DNA of 64,000 nt from Undaria pinnatifida (GCA_012845835.1 JABAKD010000023.1:6357647-6421646), one strand, 5' to 3'. Numbered from the stretch's first letter, positions 1 to 10,884 are shown. Numbers and translations: made by a program. The notes: a model not told the origin generated them from the letters alone.

Positions 1-237
1 AAACCGCCACGTCGGCCCGCAGCACGCCAGACGTCACCAAGAAGCGGACGTTCTCGAAGGCGTAAACCTGGTCATCCGCGAACGAACCCCCATCCTGGGC
101 GACGAGCTTCAGCCTGTTGTTCTGGATCTCGAAGGTAGTCCACTCATCGCAGGCGATTACCGCCGCGGTCAAGGTGGCGTCGGTGTTGCCGGAGTTGACG
201 GTAAGATCCACCGCCTGTTGCAGCTCGGCGCAGGACC
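1..237 (-). CDS. Internal exon of a host gene, beta-strand-rich hypothetical protein (runs off the left edge)
   Basis: Reading the minus strand from about 244 to 1 gives about 79 open codons of balanced, GC-rich coding-like sequence. It includes the stretches CAELQQAVDLTVNSG, ACDEWTTFEIQNN and VRFLVTSGVLRADVAV. An in-frame TGA (250-248) lies just upstream. Between that stop and the coding stretch the only AG is at 239-238, so the likely 3' splice acceptor puts the exon start at 237. The exon continues past base 1. Alternating hydrophobic and polar residues with recurring G/N/D turns suggest a beta-solenoid or secreted adhesin-like repeat protein, but this is inference and I recognise no named family. 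Coding status is fairly sure; function is not. Confidence 0.55.
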
Positions 238-1125
238 CTTGGGACGTTCATTCGTTGCATAGCACGTGGAAGGAGATTATTAGCTATTGACGTCGTTAGC
301 ACGTTTATGCCCTGGGTGTATTTGCGAAAAGACAAAATGTCACTTTCTCTTTGATTCGTGGGTTAGCCGTTAGCTTGAAACGCCAAAATTGCAAAAAAAA
401 AACAAATCGGAGTAGACGGTATAGCCGGGGGGCGGTCTCGTAACGTATGGGATGATCGTCAAAGGTTTGGGTTTGGATGCAAGCAGTGGGCTTTGTTCAG
501 ACACGAGAACCACGCGGTGCGTGGCGGACGAGACGTTACTCTATAGGAACATATGTGAAGACGCGACGCATGCGTTTACTTCTAGCGTTAGCACTTTTTG
601 TATGAAACGATTTTTGAATTACGCGGTGCCCATCTGAATACACAATATAGTCCGAACTAGGTTAATTTTTTTGCGGAATTTTCGTTTTACTCCTAGTAAG
701 CCTGATGGGATGTTTCATCAGTTGGATTTTTTTTTATTTTTTTCCACTCGAAACTCGTTTTTGGATTAAGACAGACATGTTTCTTGACATCCGAGAGTGG
801 GGAGGCTGAGAAAAAAATGTGGTTAAAAATCTCCATCGTAGCGCGCGTCACGCCTGGCATATGAACCATCTCACGGCGAAGGGTTCAGCGGATTTTTCTT
901 AGCTCCTAAAACACGATGAGCCCGACATCTCACTCACAGTGGAAGAGCATGACTTCGAAGGCATTTCCAATCGCACAACCCGACCAATGATTTCATGCGC
1001 TGGTCGTATAGAAAAATTGCGCTAGTGAAGTTGTATCAGACCATGGCGATGCTAGACGCGTGCTACGATAGAGGCGCACCACATTTATTTCTGATTTTAC
1101 GATAGCCCCCTAAAGAACCAAACGT
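238..1125. other. Probable intron or upstream DNA with decayed inverted-repeat element ends
   Basis: No supported gene. The stretch at 810-865 (containing TCGTAGCGCGCGTCACGCC) and the one at 1052-1120 (containing GACGCGTGCTACGATAGAGG) match the ends of the inverted-repeat family seen intact at 4336-4793. The rest is AT-rich without visible structure. Confidence 0.4.
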
Positions 1126-1130
1126 TTTTT

Positions 1131-1874
1131 TTTTAACGAACGGTTCGTTGGTGCTCGACACGAGGGAGGATGCTACGAAACAATTACCTTTCAACAACTT
1201 CTTCACTGAAAAGGGCTCACGAGCAAAGACGTCGGGGTGGCAAGGGTCACCGAATTTCAGGCGATACGGCCCGGAGCTGGTTTCAGAAATGGTTGTTCCG
1301 TTAAAGAAAGGTTCGGGGGGCTACAGTAGAACGACTCTTCTAGTGTAATTGTATCTGAGGAAGGCGATGCTAGTAGTTTCTCATTTCAGGAGTTCAACAG
1401 GGGCCAGAAGCGTTTCTTTTGGCCCACCAAAACTGCAACCCCTGCGCATACCGTGTGGGATCATTTATTTTGGTGTAAACAAACGTGTGTTTTGAAATCG
1501 GTCCTGTTTTTCTGGGGCCCAAGGTTTGATTTTCGCGACAAAAAATACCAAAGCTAGGCGTCAGGGAAGTAAATTGTTTTTCGACTATCTTTTTGCCGTG
1601 ATTCGGGGTCACTCGTGCAAGTGACCCCTCTGTTCCGTTGCGGTATTTAGCTTTCGAGCTATTCAGTCGTAAAACGGTAGCCCCCCCAACTCTTCTTCAA
1701 CGAAATCGCCGGTTTTACACCATCAGCTCCCGGCCGTATCTCCTGCAATAAGGGCGCCCTCGCCACCCCAGACGTCATCTTTCGATTGCCCTCTGCAAAC
1801 AAGAAAGCATAAGGATACAGTTTCATAGTAGCATCCGATGTCGTGTCGAGCAGCCAATGAAATGTTCGTTAAAG
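1131..1874. mobile_element. Long-TIR non-autonomous element, CTCGACACGA family
   Basis: Bases 1131-1345 and 1668-1874 are inverted copies of each other. Both carry TTTAACGAAC, then CTCGACACGA, GGATGCTAC, GAGATACGGCC (GCGATACGGCC on the left), GGAGCTG and GGGGGGCTAC, with scattered mismatches. The terminal repeats are thus about 210 bp on an element of about 745 bp, and the middle encodes nothing recognisable. A related arm fragment occurs at 44130-44225. The exact ends and target duplication are not resolved. Confidence 0.55.
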
Positions 1875-2514
1875 AAAACCCCATCCGCCGGAGGATGAAA
1901 AAAAAAATAACTGGTTTGGGCGGCGTTGCTATCGCAGAAAAGTCATTTGTAATTTGTCGATATGAGTTCGCAGTAGAACGGATAACCGCGCACGCACGCT
2001 CCGCCAGACAGCCCGCCCAAGCCCATTTTGTCTCCGGTGAGGTATAGAGTCACCCGTGCGATTGGCTTAAATCCGGTAGCGAAGAACGCGGTAACTTCCC
2101 CTGCCAGGGCCCCGGTTCAAACGCAGTTGACGCTTCACCGCAGCATCTAACTTCCGGGTATCGTTGGGGTCCCATATATATATGCCTACACGTCACTTAT
2201 TGTTTTGCGCGATGTTCCTCCTCGCCCGGGGTGTTTTGTAGGTAGGTTTGACGCGCCCATGGTTCGATCTACACAAAGCGCTTTTCTTGGGAGATGTGTA
2301 GAGGACGTGGCTCTGTCGCTTCTCTGTTTCTATGGAATAGAAGTGTTGCAATCGTCAATTTTGGGCGGGCTTGTTACTCACGACTGGATCTATGCGAAAG
2401 GACACACTGTGACGGCAGACCAGGTCACCCTACTGATGGGGTGGATGCTCTCGTGTGCTACGAAAATCGTTGATTCTAGGCTTTCCCTCTCAGGTCGGAT
2501 CGAACGTGCGAGTT
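1875..2514. other. Unassigned sequence
   Basis: An open frame of 103 codons at 2205-2516 (+) resembles nothing I know and shows no repeat or motif. I see no other structure. Confidence 0.3.
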
Positions 2515-2750
2515 GAGTTGCAAAGAAAAACACCAACGGAAATAAACTGCCGAGGGTACCTAGCAGAGAGGTCAGGTGCAAATCGTTGCGAGTCGACAAG
2601 GGAGGAGAGTTCTGAAGCCTTCTCGTGATAAGAACGTGAAGGCAAAGCACCGTGGAGAGAGAAAAGAGGGGAGAAGGGTATGCCAAGTAACCCCGAATCT
2701 GAGTTACGTCTCTACAGGGAGGGAGAAAGATGAAGACACAGTGTGAAGAG
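2515..2750. repeat. Diverged dispersed repeat, copy 1
   Basis: Shares collinear blocks with 9606-9830: GCGAGTCGAC, GAG.ACT/TCTGAA, CG.GATAA..A.GAAGGCA, a purine-rich run, and ATCTGAGTT followed by GGGAGGG. Divergence is high, so this is an old repeat. Confidence 0.4.
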
Positions 2751-3320
2751 AATTTGATGGTAGTAGAAACATAACAATTTCGAAAACCAAAATGACTGGA
2801 TATCGCAAATTTTCTGTTTGGGCCGTATCGGTTTTTGTTCGTTGCACGATAAATTACTCTTATTAGATCAGCCTTCGATCCCTGGGAGCCCTGTGGATCG
2901 TTATCGCCGGTGGCTTCACGCGGAGAGCGGAGGTTAGGCGTCGATGCTACCGCGCTGTGGAACCATTCCGGCTTATTTTCATGTGTTCCTACTTATCCGT
3001 GGTCTCCCATATTCTCTGTTCTGACGAACGAATACTTACGATGTTTTACCGCAAGACATGTTGCACTGTGACAAAAGAATGTTATACCGCAAGGGATGTT
3101 GTGCCATACGAATATGTATATATTGATATAACCATGCAGTGTTGCGGTACAAAATTTACTGGAGGACACGAAGAGTGACTTTGTCAAATACCCCATGAAC
3201 GTGAGATAACCCGCGAAGGTCGAAATGAATAAAATGGTTGATCCGGGTTATCTTGTGCAAGTTCCGGCCTTGAGGGACAGTATACGAGCCAAATCGTTTT
3301 GCTGTATATATATTATATTG
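2751..3320. other. Unassigned sequence
   Basis: No gene or repeat recognised. Short open frames on both strands at 2957-3196 overlap and look like chance. Confidence 0.3.
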
Positions 3321-3324
3321 TAAA

Positions 3325-3995
3325 AAATGAAAATACACTGCAGCTGTGAGATCGAAGATTTCGTCGAAACTGATCTTTGCAAGCTGTGTGTGACACTCCG
3401 ATCGCGCATATTACAAGTTGTGTGTCCTCATTAAGGATTTAGGTCGGAGACCTCCCTTGCAACTACAGTGTCGCTATCAGGGTCAACTGGGTGATGCTAG
3501 TCAGTCTGTGCGCGGAAACTGTAAAGCCCGTTTCTGAGGGGGACAAAATCTGACAGCTGTGGCATGAAATGTATCCGTTTATCAAGTGAATCCTGTAAGT
3601 CGATTAAGCGGTGAGGGCGGGGGGCGGAGTTTTGAAGGACGTGGGGGCCTGGTTTTGACCAAAAGCGAGCGGGGTTGGAGGGGGGGGGGGGGAAGAGGGG
3701 GGGGGGCGGACGGGCGAGCAATTTGTGCGTGTAAGCTATAAATCCTTTCAAGGGGATAAATCTGACGGTGTTATGAAAAAAAAAGCAACAGTTTATCATG
3801 GGGTGGGGGGGGGTTGGGGCGGGGGTGCGGCGTGTGGGGCAGCTCAATCTGTACGTGGAAACTATACAATATTTTGAGGGGATAAACGTGACGGTTTTAC
3901 AAAGAATGCATCAGTTTATCATGTATATCTTGGGGTAAGTCGTACAATCAGTGAGTAGAGAGATGGCGGAGTGTTCGAGGCGGTGGGGTTGAGAT
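3325..3995 (-). mobile_element. AGB retroposon, copy 1 (modules A and G, 5'-truncated)
   Basis: Begins on the plus strand with the constant family end (AAAATACACTGCAGCTGTGA). It continues through module A (GGTCGGAGAC, CTATCAGGGTCAAC, CAGTCTGTGCGCGGAAACT) into the G module, with runs of G at about 3680-3706 and 3801-3815. It stops inside G. In the element's sense (minus) the constant end is the 3' end and the 5' part is missing. Confidence 0.75.
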
Positions 3996-4335
3996 GGGGT
4001 GTATATGTGTACTTGCATTGTGAATCTCCGTCTCGTAAATAGAGTGACCCAAGAAGAGATTCCTAGTTTCTCTGGCAGGCGTCGCCACGGACACTGGTCG
4101 TCGTGCTGGATGTCGACGGGCGAGAAAACGGCGTATTTCCGACGACTTTGGGATAAGGAACCAGGTCATTCAGAAACCATATATTCAGACGGAAAAGGCC
4201 ATCTTTATTTTCGTAGCCTGCATCATTTGTTTTCATTAGCATGAGATATTGGGATTAGCACTACAAATACTAGAAAAGAGGAGGAACTAACCTAAATATA
4301 AGGGGGGCGTGATGCAGTCGATTTACGCTGTTTCA
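3996..4335. other. Unassigned sequence
   Basis: No gene recognised. The text at 4036-4108 (GTGACCCAAGAAGAGA, then GACACTGG.CGT.CTGGATGTCGACG) has a partial relative at about 43913-43960. Confidence 0.3.
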
Positions 4336-4793
4336 AGACGACGCGTGTTACGATAGAGGTATACCGTTTCTAGGCTATTTTGTTTTCTGAATGACCGGGC
4401 ACCTTAACCCGAAATCGTCGAACATTGATAGGCCTTTGTTTTTTAGCGTGATTTTCGTTGTGTGCCAGGCCATGGGATTTTTCATCCCGCAACATTTTTT
4501 TCTCTTCTCCTACACTAAACCAGATTGCGGGAGAGAACTTTAACCTCTCAAATTGAGGAGCCTCAGAAAATGAATTGGTGCACCTCTAAATTGGCACGCG
4601 TCAGGCACCAATAGAAATTAGTTGTTTGTGATGGCGGAGAGAGATGGTTTGCAGCCAAAAAAACAAGGCACACGACGATAACCACGGAAGCGAAAATGAC
4701 ATATTTGCGACAATTATGGGTTAAGGAGCCCCTTCATTATTAAGATAATATTTCGGATAAAAAAGTGCTACCGCTATCGTAGCAGGCGTTCTG
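4336..4793. mobile_element. MITE-like inverted-repeat element, CTACGATAG family
   Basis: The left end (CGTGTTACGATAGAGGTA, then TTCTGAATGACCGGGC, CCTTAACCCGAAATCGTCG) is repeated inverted at the right end (GACAATTATGGGTTAAGGAG, CATTATTAAGATAATA, CGCTATCGTAGCAGGCG). Terminal repeats are about 100 bp. The interior holds no coding sequence. Relatives lie at about 4899-5130, 6463-6830 and 13700-13985. Confidence 0.6.
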
Positions 4794-4898
4794 TTCGAAC
4801 CTTGACGCAGAATGAGAGGATCTCCGCCCCCCCTTGCAAGGACGCATCCGTTGAATGCTTAGATTCGGAGACACATGGTACCGAAAATTTGCACCAGG

Positions 4899-5130
4899 GA
4901 CGCGCGCTGCCATAGAAGTGCGCACCACACTTCTTTTCTGTATTTTCCTCAATTTTGGAGGTTAAGAGACCTCTGCCAAAAATGATTGTTGGGAAAAACG
5001 AGGCCTCTAGACTAAACCGGGTGAAACATCGCATGGCTTGCATACAGCGATAATTACGAAAAATGAAAAATGGCCCCTTTTTGACGATGTTTGGTTAAGG
5101 GAGCCCCGCCATTCGGAAACGATGTAACCC
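4899..5130. mobile_element. Decayed CTACGATAG-family element
   Basis: The left end GACGCGCGCTGCCATAGAAG and the right end TTTGGTTAAGGGAGCCCCGC with CATTCGGAAACGATG match the two ends of the family in the expected inverted order, with heavy divergence. Confidence 0.4.
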
Positions 5131-5810
5131 CTCTGGGACTAGGCTCTTCGCAGCCTGTTAGTCGAGCAGCCCGCGCGCGAGCCGAGACTGTCACAAAAAA
5201 GTTCGGCCCGCACAGCAAACGCGGCGCGATTCTTCGCCCAAAAAGAGACTTCTTGTGTAGAAGTGCAGCCTTCAGTTGCACTAGCACCGCGGCCGTGTCG
5301 CCTCCCGGTAACACGCTGGGGACGTTTGTCCTTACACTTGAAAGGTCCCTCGGCACTCAGAGCATCACCGCTATTGTTCGATCGATTCAATTTTCACCGG
5401 TCCCACGCCCTGAGAGCAGTCAAGACTCAGTATGTACAAATGAACCCAAAAAATGATCACTAAATCACAGTCGAAGTGCCCTGCGGGAATAATAGCGTAC
5501 TGCTGTACTTCTCTAAAAACGCCCCAGACAGCCGCGTGCTTGGGAAGGCGTATATTTTCACAGCTGAGGGCCCCAGGCGGTCTGCAGGTTTCATGCGCCT
5601 ACCGGCGTGCCCCTGTTGGCCGAGTCCAGGGGTGTTGCCAGGTGTGCGTGTGTGCGTGCGTGGCTGTGCTATACAACGCCCTGCGTTCAAGTTCGGGCAT
5701 GTCTTCGTTTCACCCCCGGGCTGAACAGACCGGTCTGTCCGGTGAAAAATACGAGAATTGATAATTTTTAATGATCACAAAAACCCCCTTGTCCAAAAAA
5801 CTGCCACCTC
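5131..5810. other. GC-rich unassigned sequence
   Basis: Overlapping open frames of 80-120 codons lie on both strands at 5054-5761. None has recognisable motifs, so I do not call a gene. The GC content is visibly higher than in the surroundings, so a decayed exon cannot be excluded. Confidence 0.3.
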
Positions 5811-5814
5811 CACG

Positions 5815-5986
5815 GTGTGGCACGCGCCGACTTTCCCCCCGAGACTCCTATCTCGCCGTGTGGCATGCGCCGACTATTCCCCCGAGGCTCCTCTCTTGCC
5901 GTGTGGCATGCGCCGACTTTTCCCCCGAGACTCCTCTGTCGCCGTGTGGCATGCGCCGACTTTTCCCCCGAGACTCCTTTCTTGAA
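5815..5986. repeat. 43-bp minisatellite, four units
   Basis: GTGTGG recurs at exactly 5815, 5858, 5901 and 5944, followed each time by CA(T/C)GCGCCGACT, a C run, and CGAG(A/G)CTCCT. The units are nearly identical, suggesting recent expansion. Because 43 is not a multiple of three, each unit reads in a different frame, which produces spurious proline-rich open frames. Confidence 0.9.
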
Positions 5987-6261
5987 TGCGCCTCTAGATA
6001 CCCCAATCAAGACTGGTTTCGAGTGAATTGAAAAGTGCAACTCGATGCACGAGCGCATGGTCTACCGTCGAAGGTGCAGAAATGCTCGAATTGCAAAACG
6101 GAAACTACTACAACAGCGTCCGCGTCAATTTAGAGAATGTGTGCGTCAAAAACGTTTTCCTCTATAGAATCGCGCGTCTTGAGGTTAGAACCGTATGCGT
6201 CAAGGTTAAGTTTTCCCGGCCACCTATTTTGTGTCGTCCTAGCGGTGAAGTTGGGTGAACC
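5987..6261. other. Unassigned sequence
   Basis: No gene, repeat or motif recognised. Confidence 0.3.
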
Positions 6262-6476
6262 AAGTTATATCAAGACCCGGCTTTAAGTAGCCCTCGAGGG
6301 ACTCAAGGACTTTAAGCGCCAAACAGAATGCCGAATGCAGGACTAATCACAACTTGTGGAGGACCGGTGACGGCGGGCTTGGTGGTGATACACCAGTCAG
6401 TGCGAGTGCCAGATCTGGGATTCAAACGGGCGGGTCAGTCTAAAGACGGTTCCGCCGAGAAGACGAGTGCTCTACG
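6262..6476 (-). mobile_element. Candidate tRNA-derived SINE remnant, second family
   Basis: On the minus strand 6476-6410 reads TAGAGCACTCGTCTTCTCGG, then GTTTGAATCCCAG, which looks like the middle of a tRNA gene followed by a B box. The A box and acceptor side are missing where the element at 6463 begins. The downstream body to about 6262 matches nothing else here. The call rests on tRNA likeness only. Confidence 0.35.
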
Positions 6477-6830
6477 ATAGAGGTATACCTTTTTTTAGCT
6501 ATATTTTTCTGAATGACGGGGCTCTTTAGACCCAAATCCTCGGAAAAATTGGATATTCTTTTTACATTACTCTCATTTTGTACATTGGCCACGGGATTTT
6601 CTACAACGTCCGGTAGATATCCTAGCGGTTTTGTTTTTTTCTTCAACATCATTTTTTGGGTTAGGATAGGTCTCAACCATTTGAGCACCGCACTCTCGAC
6701 ACGAAAACAAAACCTTTGGATTTAGACAATATACAAGGGAATGATACACGGGGAGTTAGAGAGGGGTTAAGCTCCCAAGTTAAAGAACCTCAGAAGAAGA
6801 AGTGGCGCGCACGTCTATATGGTGGCACGG
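6463..6830. mobile_element. CTACGATAG-family inverted-repeat element
   Basis: The left end (GCTCTACGATAGAGGTATAC, TTCTGAATGACGGGGC) and right end (GAACCTCAGAAGAAG, GGCGCGCACGTCTATATGG) match the family ends in inverted order. The interior is AT-rich and non-coding. Confidence 0.45.
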
Positions 6831-7114
6831 ATCAAAGGTTCTACTTTACCTCTCTCTCGCAGCTCACGTCATCCACCGTGGCAGGTGGTTCTACCAGCAT
6901 AGCAGTGTCCGCAAGGTGTCCGTCGCAATATCTGCGAATCTAGACGTTTTGGAGGCATCTCTTTCCTGACATTTTTGTGCAGTGGCTCAGAGTCACTGAT
7001 GCGAGGGACCCCTCTGTTCCGTTGAAAGTTTTGCGATAAAATTCCAAAACAGAATGTTTAGCTACAACACTCCTGCGCTCTCTGAGCAAGATTATAGATC
7101 GAGTTTTGGTTAGT
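6831..7114. other. Unassigned, with a fragment of the AGGCTACGG family
   Basis: At about 6983-7025, CAGAGTCACTGATGCGAGGG and GACCCCTCTGTTCCGTTG match the interior arm of the inverted-repeat family at 45686-45947. A similar fragment sits at 1603-1645. Otherwise nothing is seen. Confidence 0.35.
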
Positions 7115-7220
7115 TTGTTGTTGTTGTTGTTGTTCTCAGATTAACTCGCATAATCAAGTCAGTGGTCACAGGACAGGCAACCGTCACTGCAGAGCTGAAG
7201 AATACCCCAAGGAAAAACAC
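7115..7220 (-). mobile_element. AAC-tail element, partial copy
   Basis: (GTT)n at about 7120-7135 is followed by TCTCAGATTAACTCGCATAA, GTCAGTGGTCACAGGACAGG and AATACCCCAAGGAAAAACAC. The same order occurs at 30309-30415 and 38051-38160. In the inferred sense (minus) the element ends in an AAC repeat, as many SINE-like retroposons end in a simple repeat. Confidence 0.6.
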
Positions 7221-8784
7221 AAACAAATCAGTTTGGGATACGGTGTCACTTGTGGCAGTGGCTCAGCTCCACGGTAGTGAACTATTGCGCGAAGCATGCC
7301 TTGGAGGAACGCAATTCGAAAACGTGCAACATTGTTAAACGTGCGAGCACAGACGACAAACCTTCCAGAGGGATGGTCCGTGGCCAATAATTTCGAGGTA
7401 GCCTTAACTCTATCGTTCTTCGCGCCGGGACACACACACCCTACTTCACCGCTGCTGACAGCTGTGGTGTCTGGATGCAGCGGGACTCGACCTCACCCGG
7501 TAGGTGATAAAATAATTCCGAGGTTGTACATCATACCTACGAAATGACTTTTTCGTCTAGACCAATGGTCAAAATTGGTTTTTCTCTTCATTGCTATTAT
7601 TTGGGATCAAGCTTATTAATCTATAGACTAGATATCTTCCCCGTTGCGGGCCCGTAGAAAAAAAAAGTGTAACCCTTCGCCGTGGCCTTGTCGTCTGCTA
7701 TTATCAAAACGCCCGCATATCCTCACCAACGTCGATGGTGTTCGTAGCTGCACTCGCGCTCCCCAGGTGATGAAGGGCGACGATCGCTATCGGCGACCCA
7801 ACAAGTGCTGTAAGCTTCATCCTCTTCGCTCAAGCCTCGTACAAGTATGTTTTCTGCGGACTTAGTTAGGAAGGTGGGTGGCGGTATGGCGAGCGCCTGT
7901 GTGCCTGGAAGTCGTTGTTTGCACAGACTTGGTGATGTTGTTGTTGTTTTGCGATGGTCTGTCGGTCTCGGGTGTTGTGATGTACGCCAAAGATTATTTT
8001 CCTTTCTCGTGCTTCCAAGACCGGACACCACAACTTACTCCGCACAGGATTCAAAGCACAATCCTTGATGATGTTATTCTTACTGCGTTTGTGGGCATTC
8101 GTCGACCAGGTCAGCGATATATCCTCTTCGCAGGCCATACACCATAAAAGCCTACGTTGTTGTTTTCACAATTAACTAGACTACACCATACTCCCTCTCT
8201 CTGGAGTAGCACCATCAGACAAGTTGCGCCAGCTCTACAATGGGCAGGTGCGATGTGGCCTGTGGGGCCTCCCGAAAAGGGGAGGTGGTCAAGGTCGAAC
8301 AAGAAAGGGCAGAACACGGGGTATTCACTTGTTCACCTCGCTTTTACCCCGAAGACACCCGTAAATTAAAATCGGTCGGATCATCAATGCGTGTGCAACT
8401 TGAAATAAAAAATACAAGAAGAACAGAAGCGACGGCTGGGCAAGCTATTATTGTATGTGTTATGTAGCTGAGGAAAGACATGTATGTTTCGTTTCATCCT
8501 TCGGACATGACGAATGTTTTGGTTCGAATGTTTCGAAAATGTGGAAAGACTATACGAACGATAGACTAGAAATATTCCGACCACAACAAAATGTCCATAA
8601 TTTTCTCCACAGCAGCAGTGCTTTTTTCGCTCAGCATCCACAAAACTTCATATCGGGTTTATAGGATACTCACTTCTGCTGTAAACGCAGGTGGTATGTA
8701 TTTTCACTCTGACAGCACTCAGGACATCTCCGTACGAAGTATTTATATGTGAAGTGTATGAATACATCACAAGCATGAAACAAA
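7221..8784. other. Unassigned sequence
   Basis: Only short overlapping open frames, on both strands. I see no recognisable gene, tandem repeat or inverted repeat. Confidence 0.3.
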
Positions 8785-9320
8785 AATACACTCCAGCTGT
8801 GAGAGCGAAGATTTTGTCGAAACGCGTCTGTCTTTCGCAAGTTGAGTGTGTGATGTGATACTCCAATCAATCGCGCGTATTACGGGTTGTGTGCCCTCAT
8901 TAATTTCTTTTGATTTTTTAGACCTCACACTTTTAGTTTCTTCCAGCTTCCGGACAAGCCGTGGTTACAGGTATCCTCCCTTCCCCCTCCCGGTTCTCAC
9001 CTTAAATTTTTATCGCGCGTAGGGTTCAGCGATCTCACTGCTAGTCGATTTTTTATCGAGTGTTGCTAACTCACGCTCTTACGCAGTCCGCAAGTCAAGT
9101 AGTGCACACGAAAAAGTCCCAAACGAATTTATACGAGTATGCACTCGGCGGGGCTCGAACTCACGATACTGACCTATTATACCAGGCTCGAAAATAACCT
9201 GTGATACGCCACCGGGGCGACCAATATATGTCGGCGACCCTCCTCGGAACTACAGTGTAGCTATCAGGGTCAACAGGGTGATGTTACGTCAGTCTGCGCG
9301 CGGAAACTATAAGACCGTTT
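8785..9320 (-). mobile_element. AGB retroposon, copy 2 (module A only, split by a SINE)
   Basis: Module A starts at CAAAAATACACTCCAGCTG and runs to CCCTCATTAA (about 8903). It resumes at ATATATGTCGGCGACCC (about 9225) and continues to AACTATAAGACCGTTTTTGAG. The interruption is the SINE at 8902-9224. The missing modules are those at the element's 5' side. Confidence 0.7.
8902..9224 (-). mobile_element. tRNA-derived SINE, copy 1 (full length)
   Basis: The minus strand from 9222 opens GGTCGCCCCGGTGGCG. A-box-like TGGCGTATCACAGG lies at 9213-9198 and B-box-like GAGTTCGAGCCCC at 9163-9151, with tRNA-like spacing. A body of about 230 bp follows, ending near GGAAGAAACTAAAAGTGTG and an AT-rich tail. 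Copies 31441-31741 (minus) and 41318-41500 (plus) share the body and 3' end, which shows a dispersed family rather than a lone tRNA gene. It sits inside an AGB module. Confidence 0.75.
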
Positions 9321-9605
9321 TTGAGGTACTTTATTCTGTCGAAGGTGGTTACCGATACAGACTCTTCCGAACGCTTTTTCCTTGTTGTGCCCGTCGCACC
9401 TTTCTGGGTTCTTGCTTTACTGCGAGCTCCATCCCAACGGTACTTCCTCTATGAAAATATACGTAATACGACGAGGGGGCTTCGCCGCCAGCCCATCAAT
9501 GGTGAGGGCGGGCAACGAAGCTTAGGGCCCGCAATTTTATGCATACATATCATCATCTACTACTGCAAACAGTAGTTTTACATACCAAAGGCCGGCAAAA
9601 AATTG
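9321..9605. other. Unassigned sequence
   Basis: No gene or repeat recognised. Confidence 0.3.
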
Positions 9606-9830
9606 TTCGCTTAGACAAGGTGTGTGAAACACCAAAAGGAATACAGCAGGCATATACCATTCGACGCGAGTCGACGAGAGACGAGAACTCTGAATTATTT
9701 TCGCGATAAAAATGAAGGCACGTACCGTAGTCGGGAGGGGGGAGGAGAGGGCCCGCTATGTGACCCCGGATCTGAGTTGCTACTGAGAGGGAGGGCGAGG
9801 GTGTAGTAAGGGGATATTGAATGGGACGAA
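9606..9830. repeat. Diverged dispersed repeat, copy 2
   Basis: Collinear with 2515-2750 (GCGAGTCGACGAGAGACGAG, GATAAAAATGAAGGCA, GATCTGAGTTGCT, GAGAGGGAGGGCGAGGG). No coding capacity is evident. Confidence 0.4.
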
Positions 9831-10884
9831 GAAAAGATAACAAGGAACACCATTTCATAGATACGTCTCGAAAACAAGAGTACAGTAAACGCACGTATAT
9901 GTGATATGAAACACAAAGTGACACCTTGAGTGACCAAACTTTTTTCTTTATTTTTTACATCCTCCGGCGGATCCATGGAGAAAAATATAGCTTGAGCTCA
10001 CCACACTTTCACGTATTTTCATACGTGTGGTGTGTCGATTTACCTCAGTTGCTTTCGCAACACAACGCTAGCTGGCGCATCCTTCGGATCCCACCGTAGC
10101 GCTACCGTGAGCTGTCCCTATCAGTGGTCCTCGTTACAACCCGGGCAGCGCAAGCTGCCGTTGTATACGGATGCGTGCGTGCATGTCGACAAGGCCTGTC
10201 CCCTGACGGTCAGGTTCGGTGGAAATAGCCACCCGAAATGCCATCTTTCCGGGTAGTGTGGGACTTGCGTAAGCTCACCCAACAACAAAACCCCCGGCCA
10301 TGGGAGATGGCCTTCCGCCGGACTTGGTCCAGTTTCGGTCCATCCTACCCAGTCGGGCGTTGGTAAACGCAAAAAAAAAAACGCTTTTCTACTCGTCCAC
10401 ACAGGAATAAAGCGATATTTTGGGGGTTATCTGTCTCATGACGGTCTCGGCCAAAAGTACTTTTGCAGCTCTCTTACCCACAAATGCTGTAGTCGGCACG
10501 GAACCGTGCGTGGGCGTATGGATATGATGGTGCCGTCAGTTTAGGCGGAAGTCACTTTTTAGTGTGAAGGCAACGTACACGACACACGATGAACACGTGC
10601 GATCAAATTGGCCTACGCAACCTGCACAAACATCGAGTCCCTGTCGACCAAAGCGCACGAGATCGAGGTAGCACACACAACGGACACACCACACAGCTGA
10701 GTAATAAGGAATGCTGTAATACGTGTGGATACTCATCAGATTCGTACGGCACATCATCAAACAGTTGAGTGCAATCGAGTTCAACCGACCTTGGGGTGGT
10801 AACTAACCGCCATCAGTTGCACTGCCTGTGTCGGAAACGCAGTACACACGGTAGACTACACGTTTAACGACGTGCGCAATAGGT
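9831..10884. other. Unassigned sequence
   Basis: Overlapping open frames at 10032-10402 and 10536-10784 have no recognised motifs. No repeats seen. Confidence 0.3.

Noticed and set aside
5815-5986. CRISPR-like array
   Set aside because: The units are contiguous with no unique spacers and the context is eukaryotic.
9151-9222. Functional tRNA gene
   Set aside because: The head has A and B boxes, but the sequence recurs as part of a longer dispersed family and the acceptor stem does not close. It is a SINE head.
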